Positions 27,701 through 34,359 of a stretch of DNA of 35,499 nt are shown in pieces (position 1 is the first letter of the stretch; each line of letters starts with the position of its first letter). The notes beneath the pieces were generated by a model. It was not told the origin of the DNA. It made no database searches and saw only the letters and a program-made list of their open reading frames with translations. The position numbers and the translations under genes are program-made. The DNA comes from Rahnella bruchi (lineage in GTDB: Bacteria > Pseudomonadota > Gammaproteobacteria > Enterobacterales > Enterobacteriaceae), in contig NZ_QZWI01000025.1 in the NCBI RefSeq assembly GCF_003614975.1, positions 1-35,499 on the forward strand, read 5' to 3'.

Positions 27701-30700
27701 GATCGTTCAACCCTGTACCGCATTGCCGACGGCGCTTCGCTGACCCTCGGTAACGGTTCATCGCTGACAGCTTCCGGGGCAAACAGTATGGCGCTGGTCA
27801 GCGCCGGTACCAATGCGCAAATCAATACCGCCGGTTCAAAACTGTTTGCCAGCGGCAGCGGGGCAAAAGCCGTCACCGTCGAAGGCGGCGCGCTGGGTAA
27901 TCTCGACAGCACCACTGCGATCACCCTCAGCGGTACAGGCAGCATCGGCGGCGTGGCCGACGGGCAAAAGCATGAGTCCGACGGTTCGATAGTGACGGCG
28001 CCTGATGCCAGCACCACGCTCACCAGCGCCGCATCGGTTATTGCCAGCGCATCCGGCGCAATAGGTTACATGGCCACGAATCTCGGGAACGTGATCAATA
28101 ACGGCGTGATAACGATGAGTGGCGCAGGCAGCACGGGCATACTGGCACAACTCGGCAGCAAGGCCATCAACAATAATCAGATTACGCTGACCGGCGCGAA
28201 CAGCACCGGTGCGCAGGTTATATCAGGCAGCACATTTACCAACAATGGCGCTCTCCAGATTGCACAGGGAACAGGGATTGATGCCAGTGGCAGCGGGACT
28301 TCCGTTGCACGCGCAGGCAATATTACGGTTAATGACGGCGTGGCCGGTATCCGCATTTCGGATGGCACCAGTCTTATCCTCAACGGCGACGACAATAATA
28401 TTACCAGCGGCGGCACGGCGCACGGCGTGTTACTCGATACCGGTGCGGGCGGTCTCGCCATGAATAACACGACCCTAAATATCACGGGTTCCGGCAATGG
28501 TGTCGAAAACCGCGCGGAAACCGGCAATGTCACACTGCAAAACGCAACCATTAATGTCGGCAATGGCAGTGGTGTGCGTACTGCTACGGCGTTTGATCCC
28601 GCATCAACGCTGCGGGTGAATGTCAGCGGTAACGGCACGGCTTTTAATTTCACGCAGACTAATCTCTCTGCCACTTCCGGGCTGCTGACACTGGGTGACG
28701 GATATGTGTTTAATGTCACCGGCGCGGGCGGAACGGGGATAAATGCTAACACCACAGGTGACGTTGTCACGTCTGCCACCGTTAATATTACCGATGCAGC
28801 AGGGGGATCAGCACTGGTGGCGGGCAATGCCGGTAACGTGCTCAACACCGGCGTCCTGACGTCTGCCAGTCTCACCGCGCCGGTGGTCGATCTCAGCAAC
28901 GGTACAACAGCACGGTTTGAAAACCGGGGGACGATTACGCCGTCTTCAGCCAGTGCAGTCGCCGTTTCCGGCACCGCGGGCAATGACGACGTTCTGCTGA
29001 CTTCCGGTAATGTTTTCGGTGATATCAGTACCGGTTCGGGCGATGACACCATCACCTGGAATGGCGGCACGCTCGACGGCAGCCTGACTCTCGGTGCCGG
29101 GAATGCCAACCGCGCGTATATCAACAATGTGGATTTATCGACCACCCGGCATATCACCAGCGGCATCGGCTCCGATAACGAAGTGAGCTTTTCCAAAATT
29201 GTGGCACGGGGCGGTACGTTTGACACCGACGATCTCAGCCGTGGCGTCAATTTAGGCAATGGCTGGAACGTCATTAATTTCACCGATGACACGCAGTGGG
29301 AACTCACCGGCGACCTTCAGCTGGCGCACAGCAACGTGAATATCGACAGCACCTCCACACTGTTCGCCGGTAACGGCATTAATCCGGTGATTTCCGGCGG
29401 CGAGCTGAATTCCGCAATTGTGACGAATGCCGGACTGATTGATCTGACCAACGGCAGCGGATCACCGGGAAATTCCCTGACCATCAACGGCGATCTGGTG
29501 TCGGATGGTGGTACTGTCAACATGATAACCCGTCTTAATGCAGGCGGTGTGCGCAGTAACCAGTTCACCGACACGTTGAAAATTACTGGCAATGCCAGCA
29601 GTGGCACGACTATTCTGGATATCACACCCGCAGCTGCCAGTACCGGCGCGCTGACCGACCTTAATCATTCATCTTCAATGCAAGCCTACGAGGGGATTTC
29701 GCTGGTACAGGTAGCCGGAAATTCCAGCGTCAGCAGTTTTGCGCTGAAGGGTGGCTATCTGGCGGCCGGACCGTGGCGTTATGATTTATACAGCTTTGCG
29801 CCGGGCAGCAGCGACGCCAATCAGCGCGCAGTGGCCGGGGGTATTACCAATACCTTCTGGGATTACCGCATTGGTAATGCCTATGTCTGTGAAGGCGATG
29901 CGTGTAATAAAGTGGTTGCGCCGGTCGCGGTTACGCCTGTCAATCCGGGCACGCCGGAAGCCCCGTCCACACCGGTTGATACCAGCAGCCAGCCGTTAAC
30001 CAATCCACCTGACGACGGTTGTGTGGTGAATGGCGTGGACAACTGCGCGCCGGGTCGCCGGGCCGTTACTCCGCAGGTTCCTTCGTATATTTCCGCACCG
30101 GTGGCACTGGCCTATTACAACGCTTCCGTTGTTGACGATTTACACAAACGCTTGGGGGAATTGCGCCATGAACAGAGCCTGAACGACGGCGTTGGTGGTG
30201 AAATGTTCCTGCGCTATATCGGCTCAAACATGACCTATAAATCCAACGTCAGCTTTAAACAGTTTGGTTATGATTTCGATATGGATTACAACGCCGTACA
30301 GATTGGCGGAAATGTTTTGCGTCTCGATGGCGACAAAGACAGTTTGCGCGGCGGGCTGGCCTATACGCGCGGCAACAGTCGTATGAAGCCTAAAGCAGCG
30401 GATGGATACAGCAGCACGACGTTTGACAGCAACAGCATTGCGCTTTACCTGACCTGGCAACGGCAGAACGGCTTTTATATGGACGGGGTTCTGTCATTCG
30501 ATAATCACCACGGCGAAACGGATATTTCGCGCCAGAATAATGTGGGATCACCGAAAGCGAAAAGCTGGAGCGCGTCACTGGAATCCGGCTATCCGTACCG
30601 GTTTGATAACGGACTTAAACTGGAGCCACAGGCGCAACTGATGTACACCAGTATCAATATGGATAATTTCACCGATAAAGACAGTACCACGGTGGATTAT

Positions 30701-31033
30701 CAGGATTACAGTCAGACAATCGGGCGCGTGGGTTTACGTGCAGAGCGGACCTGGCTTGATGACACGGGGCGCCAGTACACGCCTTACGTTCGTGCAAACT
30801 ATTATCGGGGCTGGGGCGGCGAAGCCAAAACGACTATCGGCGCTGAGAATACGCAAATCAGCCAGAGTTTTACCAGCGGTAAATTCGGTCAGATGGGTGA
30901 GTTAGGTGGCGGCGGGACGGTGACTTTTAAAAATGATTTGTCACTGTATGCTGAAGTGGATTACCGCAAAGAAATTAACAGTAACGGCGCAAAAGGCTGG
31001 GGCTATACCGGCGGTGTACGATGGACGTTCTGA
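24758..31033 (+). CDS. Large autotransporter (type Va) with beta-solenoid passenger
   Basis: A 2091-residue protein. A signal peptide is at about 1-31 (basic start MVRRLLLSK, hydrophobic core, end TAQA). A long passenger (about 32-1700) is rich in Asn, Gly, Ser and Thr with repeating INNG, TGxI and GAIG strands typical of a right-handed beta-helix. A Pro-rich linker (about 1720-1773) follows, then a C-terminal beta-barrel (about 1774-2091) that ends in GGVRWTF, with the terminal aromatic used by BAM. The barrel inserts in the outer membrane and exports the passenger; adhesion or biofilm is a likely but unproven role. No protease triad or RGD was noticed. The start is chosen because GGAG is 7 nt upstream and the signal peptide follows at once. 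The passenger has no Cys, but four occur just before the barrel (1711, 1716, 1755, 1763). Confidence 0.93.
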   Translation: MVRRLLLSKVSIAVYVVISTPPALLFPVTAQAVILQAFNPADNDQLNGDLLVSGGAVVDLTGNQQFRAGTDGSVNTTLGALQGLGRIVNDHGVIGASRLDIGPANFGITIPDPTTGGNTTFQVYNPATLIALAPVDASTPVADVVNVGDDQYINTRIADVSTGGTLNVNIGQANAAPSGVNNAWTMAAKQSTLFNVDGTNGADSTLNWNSSNRITFSGTAADPTIPRQLTVQNLITFNGAFTVQTLDNAVTSFNVTNAAGLKSYNDWLVTQLKSGNLDKSTYLTNFNKAFTRSTNTVDYLISADDPNDDVAQAIGNRIVINASGANAKVNIAAGKSLEVIGANGGAIRGTNNAEITVNGKVSSSGSLGSEGSALYLDDSSGINNGVINGGFINRIDGTGVGSTGFGSNGVQVQNGSTFDNNGIVNFATTGGTTSAINLGINSSANNSGNINVGINGSSATGSTTGVMVGDATASFINNTGANIYIGRGPQNSLNDNTADTAVNQSGLTAGVQVSAGGSAINNGNIVIGSRVQNAAGMYAGGGTGTTLLNNGTIDINGKATTVPRENIGMSVMNTTGNIDNAGTINLNGVNGTGVKVVATSGNTSSASSTGTINVAGGADTASGTRNFGIWVEGQGTGVATATVDGPINLSGNGAIGVHARGNATVDVSPDAIPAFSLGSNQIAFFAFGPNAKINTVGNNSFNVTTTGSTLFRLEQGADFDGTDLSLTASGMNSVGVMGTGTGGTTVVTKNATLEVSGTGATGLIVEGGATGSIDADTTINLSGVNAVGAIADGQKHTLAGTNSGSPVQSTALVSAASLMSAQNGLTGFIARNRASLTNTGDINFTGAGATGILVQSGATGSNTGNIAINDGGAGMVVNSGTSGLNTTASTSGSIDVNGGSIASRSRGVSASGAKAIATLSNGSLINLNGVGAIGADAQNGGTVNIASSATPTFSNTDQIAYRAVGAGSVINSATTVLDVDTDRSTLYRIADGASLTLGNGSSLTASGANSMALVSAGTNAQINTAGSKLFASGSGAKAVTVEGGALGNLDSTTAITLSGTGSIGGVADGQKHESDGSIVTAPDASTTLTSAASVIASASGAIGYMATNLGNVINNGVITMSGAGSTGILAQLGSKAINNNQITLTGANSTGAQVISGSTFTNNGALQIAQGTGIDASGSGTSVARAGNITVNDGVAGIRISDGTSLILNGDDNNITSGGTAHGVLLDTGAGGLAMNNTTLNITGSGNGVENRAETGNVTLQNATINVGNGSGVRTATAFDPASTLRVNVSGNGTAFNFTQTNLSATSGLLTLGDGYVFNVTGAGGTGINANTTGDVVTSATVNITDAAGGSALVAGNAGNVLNTGVLTSASLTAPVVDLSNGTTARFENRGTITPSSASAVAVSGTAGNDDVLLTSGNVFGDISTGSGDDTITWNGGTLDGSLTLGAGNANRAYINNVDLSTTRHITSGIGSDNEVSFSKIVARGGTFDTDDLSRGVNLGNGWNVINFTDDTQWELTGDLQLAHSNVNIDSTSTLFAGNGINPVISGGELNSAIVTNAGLIDLTNGSGSPGNSLTINGDLVSDGGTVNMITRLNAGGVRSNQFTDTLKITGNASSGTTILDITPAAASTGALTDLNHSSSMQAYEGISLVQVAGNSSVSSFALKGGYLAAGPWRYDLYSFAPGSSDANQRAVAGGITNTFWDYRIGNAYVCEGDACNKVVAPVAVTPVNPGTPEAPSTPVDTSSQPLTNPPDDGCVVNGVDNCAPGRRAVTPQVPSYISAPVALAYYNASVVDDLHKRLGELRHEQSLNDGVGGEMFLRYIGSNMTYKSNVSFKQFGYDFDMDYNAVQIGGNVLRLDGDKDSLRGGLAYTRGNSRMKPKAADGYSSTTFDSNSIALYLTWQRQNGFYMDGVLSFDNHHGETDISRQNNVGSPKAKSWSASLESGYPYRFDNGLKLEPQAQLMYTSINMDNFTDKDSTTVDYQDYSQTIGRVGLRAERTWLDDTGRQYTPYVRANYYRGWGGEAKTTIGAENTQISQSFTSGKFGQMGELGGGGTVTFKNDLSLYAEVDYRKEINSNGAKGWGYTGGVRWTF
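26708..28375 (+). repeat. Tandem duplication of about 277 codons inside the autotransporter passenger
   Basis: Two diverged copies are aligned by landmarks. GNGAIG at 26708 corresponds to GVGAIG at 27542. SNQIAFFAFG corresponds to TDQIAYRAVG, and STLFRLEQGA to STLYRIADGA. ADGQKH is at about 27128 and again at about 27956, and GAGATGILVQ corresponds to GAGSTGILAQ. The period is 828-834 bp. The copies differ at many residues, so the duplication is old. The right boundary is approximate because of a later insertion. Confidence 0.8.
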
Positions 31034-31063
31034 GAAAGATAAATAAACGAATCTGTTGACCAG

Positions 31064-31098
31064 AGAAGGCCGGACATAAATGCCCGGCTTTTATTTTG
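31064..31098 (+). terminator. Intrinsic terminator after the autotransporter gene
   Basis: GCCGG (31069-31073) pairs with CCGGC (31084-31088), extended by flanking A-T and G-T pairs, and is followed by TTTTATTTT. It starts 30 bp after the stop. The other strand may also terminate weakly behind the convergent lipoprotein gene. Confidence 0.75.
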
Positions 31099-31110
31099 CT
31101 GAAGAGGAAT

Positions 31111-31278
31111 TTATTTTTCAGCCGGACCACAACCACCAATCATTTTAGAAATAGAAATAGCAGGGTGCAGCAAATAGGTGTAATCACAATTTTTCTCTTT
31201 GTTATATACGCTGCCAGTACAACCGGAAAGAGTAGAAACCACCGCAGCCAGAACAAATAACTTGACTAAAGACTTCAT
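31111..31278 (-). CDS. yhfL: Small YhfL-family lipoprotein (DUF4223)
   Basis: A 55-residue protein. A basic start MKSLVK and hydrophobic core lead to the lipobox LSGC (Cys20), giving a mature lipoprotein of 36 residues. The mature part, KNCDYTYLLHPAISISKMIGGCGP, is nearly the same as E. coli YhfL as I recall it, including the two conserved Cys (31 and 50) that may form a disulfide. It should be anchored to an envelope membrane by its lipid; the function of the family is unknown. AAAGGAAT lies upstream of the ATG. It converges on the autotransporter gene and has its own likely sigma-70 promoter. Confidence 0.88.
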   Translation of the reverse strand: MKSLVKLFVLAAVVSTLSGCTGSVYNKEKNCDYTYLLHPAISISKMIGGCGPAEK

Positions 31279-31339
31279 ATAAATTCCTTTTAAAATGAAT
31301 AATTAAGATGAACTCACCCTGAACCGGGTAAGCGGCAGC

Positions 31340-31369
31340 AATATACCCCTAATGACCGGCCCGAGACAA
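31340..31369 (-). promoter_or_regulatory. Possible sigma-70 promoter for the yhfL-like gene
   Basis: On the minus strand TTGTCT (-35) and TATATT (-10) are separated by 18 nt. Each box matches the consensus at four or five of six positions. Transcription would start about 55 nt before the ATG. Confidence 0.4.
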
Positions 31370-31384
31370 ATAAAAAGTTAAGTT

Positions 31385-31400
31385 TATGGTATTCACCATA
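31385..31400. promoter_or_regulatory. Short palindrome between yhfL and the esterase gene
   Basis: TATGGT and ACCATA are perfect 6-bp arms around ATTC, just upstream of the likely yhfL promoter. Possible operator; weak evidence. Confidence 0.3.
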
Positions 31401-31442
31401 TCAATATTAAATTTCGCAAAAACTCATTCATTCATTTCAGAC

Positions 31443-31462
31443 ATGATTCAATTTTGAATCAT
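31443..31462. promoter_or_regulatory. Perfect 8-bp-arm palindrome upstream of the esterase gene (candidate operator)
   Basis: ATGATTCA and TGAATCAT flank ATTT. It lies in the 393-bp divergent gap between the yhfL-like gene and the esterase gene, where no other gene is evident. The size and symmetry suit a dimeric repressor (MarR, TetR or LysR type); which regulator binds is unknown. Confidence 0.5.
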
Positions 31463-31671
31463 TATATAAATAAGGTTTTCAAAGGAACATATCCATTATT
31501 TCCGATCACACATGCGGTGATAATTCCGACCCGGTTAATTGTCTGCGTTAAATGATAAGGAGATCAGTCCGGTGACTGACGGCGATGACCGGTTCAGGTA
31601 CACAGGGCTGTTTTCACCGATCATTTAATGACAAACTGACATTTTTACGCCAATGGGATGACAGCAGTCTG

Positions 31672-33270
31672 ATGAAAGTGCGTTTTTATATTCTTTATTT
31701 TGCGTTGTGCCTGACAAACGTTGCCGTAGCATCCGCGGCGGGTTTCACCGAAGCGCAATGCGTAGCCCTGAAAAATACCCGCATCGGGGCCGCCAGAATT
31801 GGTTTGCCCACCCGCGGCGCAGTCGTCACCAATGTCGCGATGGCGGGGCATACTGGTAATCCACACTGCAAGATCGAAGGGCAGATTAAGCCTGTAGATT
31901 TAAAAGCCCCCGACATTAATTTTCAGCTTTACCTGCCTGTTAACTGGAACGGTAAAGCGCTGCAACTGGGGGGAAGCGGATTTGACGGTGCAGTTAAAGA
32001 CGCCGATACCGCCAGACTGGCGCCTGCGACAACTCCGGGGGCGTTGAAACAAGGCTATGCCACATTTGGCAGCGATTCCGGCCATCAGGGCGGCGTATCC
32101 GATGCGTCTTTTACGCTCAATGAAGAGGCGTGGGAAAACTTTGCCGGTGCTCAGATAAAGAAAACTCACGATGTCGCCGTTGCACTTATTACGCAGGCTT
32201 ACGGTAAAAAACCTTCACGCCTGTATTTTCAGGGGAATTCTCAGGGCGGACACGAAGCCCTTGCCGCAATCCAGCGCTTTCCGCTCGACTACGACGGCGC
32301 AATAGCTATTCATCCGGTGTACAACGTCGTGGAATTGCATCTGGCTGGGATCCGTATCGGGCAGGCCATATACAACACCCCGGGCGCGTGGATTTCACCG
32401 GCAAAAGCGGCGCTGATTGCCAATGCGGTCAACGGTGCCTGTGACAAACTCGACGGGCTGGCTGACGGCGTGGTTGCCAATCCTGATGCCTGCAGCGCGA
32501 CATTTAACATAGCGCATCTGCGCTGTCCGCAGGGCAAAGATACCGGTGCAAACTGTCTTTCAGACACGCAAATCACGCTGGTCGGGATGCTGGATAAGCC
32601 CGTGCCGCTTGGGATAACACTATCCACCGGTGATCACTTTGCACCCTGGCCCATATTACGCGGTGCAGATGCTTCCGCGCTGGTTAGCGTATTTGGATCC
32701 GGCGCAGACAAACCAAAACCTGAAGCCTCGAATATCATTATTTCCTTTCCTTATATGATGGGGGATCAGGCCGTCCGCTATGAAGTGATGCGTGACGCGG
32801 ATTATGACTCGCTGGAATTCGATCCTGCCGCTCATCAGGCACGATTGAAAGAACTGGCCGCGCAAGTAGATAACGCTGATGCGAACATCCGCGCATTTGT
32901 GCAGCATGGTGGAAAATTACTGATGATGCACGGCACTGCCGACATGGCGGTTCCGCCGGGCAATACCGTGGCGTATTACGAAAAACTCAAAGCCGAGTTT
33001 GGCGAAAAAGAACTCCGCCAGTTTGCCCGGTTCTATCTGGCTCCGGGATTCACTCACAGCAGCGGGACTTTTCGCGCGAGCTGGGATTCACTCGGCACGC
33101 TGGATAAATGGGTTGATCATGGGATCCCTCCCGGACAGCAGGTCATGATTGATGTCAACAAAGCGACAGCAGGCCGTGAAATGCCCTTGTGCGATTATCC
33201 GTTGTATCCGAAATATAACGGGCAGGGTGACGTAAGGTCGGCCTCCAGTTTTATTTGTACTGATAAATAA
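31672..33270 (+). CDS. Secreted tannase / feruloyl-esterase family hydrolase
   Basis: A 532-residue exported alpha/beta-hydrolase. A signal peptide is at about 1-24 (MKVRFYILYFALCLTNVAVA-SA-A). The family signs are CKIEGQIKPVD, INFQLYLPVNWNGKALQLGG, YATFGSDSGHQG, the nucleophile elbow GNSQGGHEAL (S190), the lid region GACDKLDGLADGVVANPDAC, the acid in MHGTADMAVPP (D424) and the base in PGFTHSSG (H462). Relatives cleave ester links of gallic or hydroxycinnamic acids to sugars or plant cell-wall polymers. The usual CS-D-HC disulfide pair is replaced: N189 precedes the Ser and S463 follows the His. The start at 31672 is set by the signal peptide. An ATG at 31585 would bury it, and neither start has a strong ribosome site. 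Confidence 0.85.
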   Translation: MKVRFYILYFALCLTNVAVASAAGFTEAQCVALKNTRIGAARIGLPTRGAVVTNVAMAGHTGNPHCKIEGQIKPVDLKAPDINFQLYLPVNWNGKALQLGGSGFDGAVKDADTARLAPATTPGALKQGYATFGSDSGHQGGVSDASFTLNEEAWENFAGAQIKKTHDVAVALITQAYGKKPSRLYFQGNSQGGHEALAAIQRFPLDYDGAIAIHPVYNVVELHLAGIRIGQAIYNTPGAWISPAKAALIANAVNGACDKLDGLADGVVANPDACSATFNIAHLRCPQGKDTGANCLSDTQITLVGMLDKPVPLGITLSTGDHFAPWPILRGADASALVSVFGSGADKPKPEASNIIISFPYMMGDQAVRYEVMRDADYDSLEFDPAAHQARLKELAAQVDNADANIRAFVQHGGKLLMMHGTADMAVPPGNTVAYYEKLKAEFGEKELRQFARFYLAPGFTHSSGTFRASWDSLGTLDKWVDHGIPPGQQVMIDVNKATAGREMPLCDYPLYPKYNGQGDVRSASSFICTDK

Positions 33271-33276
33271 ATGACA

Positions 33277-33342
33277 GTTCATTCACCAGCCTTATAACCT
33301 ATTTCTGTACACCTATATAAAACCACAGGTGAATGAACGTTC
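33277..33342. promoter_or_regulatory. Likely TetR-regulator operator region
   Basis: GTTCATTCACC (33277-33287) and its exact complement GGTGAATGAAC (33328-33338) form an 11-bp inverted repeat 40 bp apart. The second arm runs into GAACGTTC (33335-33342), so half-sites of the form TGAATGAAC/GTTC occur there. This is the style of TetR/AcrR-family operators. It precedes the tetR-emrE-rob operon by about 70 bp, suggesting autorepression; the pairing to this regulator is inferred. It could alternatively form a hairpin behind the esterase gene. Confidence 0.55.
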
Positions 33343-33413
33343 TCAAAAATTCTTGAACATCCGTCCAAGTCTTGGCATTATCCGTATCTGCCTACTCTGC
33401 TTCGGATTTTTCA

Positions 33414-34031
33414 GTGGTCTACCTGTGTAAAGAAGCCCGCCGCAATACCATTCTGGAAGCGGCTGCGCGCATTGCGCGCCGTGAAGGCCTGGCCGCGACC
33501 ACCGTGCGCCGGGTCGCCCAAGAAGCCGGTGCGGCAACCGGTCAGGTTCATCATCATTTTTCCAGTGCCGCTCAGTTGCGGGCGCAGGCCTATACGCAGG
33601 TGATGAAAATTCTCAAAGCCCAGCTGGAAGAAAAGTCTCTGACTCTGACGGCTCGCCAACGGCTAAATCTGTTGCTGGTTGACCCGCAAGACGAAGAGTC
33701 CTTGATGGCCATCCCGCTATGGCATGAAGCCATGTTGCTGACTGAACAGGAGCCGCTGATGAAAGCTGCATTTGCGCATTCAGTGGCTGACTGGCACGAG
33801 CTGGTATCTGATGCTATCCGCTTCGGCAGACAAAAAGGAGAGTTTGTGCCGGGCGAATCGCCTGAACATATTTCCTGGCGACTGATTGGGCTGAGCAGCA
33901 GTATGGACGCAATGTCACGACTCGAAACCCTCGGACTCAGCGCAACCTGCGCGCAATACAACCTCGGCCGCGCCATTGAAAATGAGCTATATGCTCAGAA
34001 TTCATGCAGCAAGGAAACATCAGATGTTTAA
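33414..34031 (+). CDS. TetR/AcrR-family transcriptional regulator
   Basis: A 205-residue repressor. The N-terminal helix-turn-helix (about 6-53) reads ARRNTILEAAARIARREG, TTVRRVAQEAGAATGQVHHHF. A helical C-terminal ligand domain includes LWHEAMLLTEQEPLMKAAF and SPEHISWRLIGLSSSMDAM. No ATG start is available near the domain. The frame is open from a TTG at 33372, but GTG at 33414 gives VVYLCKEARR, which lines up with MSYLTRDDRR of related regulators as I recall them. GTG is therefore preferred, with a weak ribosome site. Its end overlaps the pump gene by 8 nt, so it probably controls the pump in cis. Confidence 0.85.
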   Translation: MVYLCKEARRNTILEAAARIARREGLAATTVRRVAQEAGAATGQVHHHFSSAAQLRAQAYTQVMKILKAQLEEKSLTLTARQRLNLLLVDPQDEESLMAIPLWHEAMLLTEQEPLMKAAFAHSVADWHELVSDAIRFGRQKGEFVPGESPEHISWRLIGLSSSMDAMSRLETLGLSATCAQYNLGRAIENELYAQNSCSKETSDV

Positions 34032-34359
34032 AACATATTTGCTTCTCGGGCTGGCTATCGTGGCCGAAGTTATTGCAACCAGCAGCCTGAAAAGTTCGGA
34101 AGGATTCACCCGTTTATGGCCAAGCGTTGTCACGTTGCTGGGCTACACGATCGCCATCTTCTTATTGTCTCTGACTTTGAAAACCCTGCCGACCGGTATT
34201 GCTTATGCCATCTGGTCTGGTGTCGGTATTGTTCTGGTCTCTGCTATTGGTTGGTATGGTTACGGACAAAAGCTGGATACTCCGGCGATTATTGGCCTCG
34301 GGCTAATCATCGCAGGCGTCATCGTAGTGAACGTGTTTTCAAAATCTATTGCGCACTAA
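34024..34359 (+). CDS. emrE: EmrE-like small multidrug resistance (SMR) efflux pump
   Basis: A 111-residue inner-membrane protein with four transmembrane helices. It is close to E. coli EmrE along its length: GLAIVAEVIATSSLK (the essential membrane Glu is E15), SEGFTRLWPS, LPTGIAYAIWSGVGIVLVS, the GQKLDTPAIIGLGLI helix and the ending VFSKSIAH. It exchanges protons for lipophilic cations such as quaternary ammonium compounds and works as an antiparallel dimer. The start (AAGGAA 8 nt upstream) overlaps the TetR gene end, and its stop overlaps the AraC-type gene start. A start at 33976 would add 16 residues that lie inside tetR. Confidence 0.92.
   Translation: MFKTYLLLGLAIVAEVIATSSLKSSEGFTRLWPSVVTLLGYTIAIFLLSLTLKTLPTGIAYAIWSGVGIVLVSAIGWYGYGQKLDTPAIIGLGLIIAGVIVVNVFSKSIAH

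Noticed and set aside
28177-29307. Open frame of 376 codons antisense to the autotransporter
   Set aside because: Arises from the biased repetitive codon use of the passenger (Gly/Asn/Thr codons read backwards give Pro/Val/Leu-rich protein).
31557-31628. Small GTG-started frame (18 codons) behind AAGGAG, upstream of the esterase gene
   Set aside because: Could be a leader peptide, but it shows no attenuator hairpin or biased codons; too little support.
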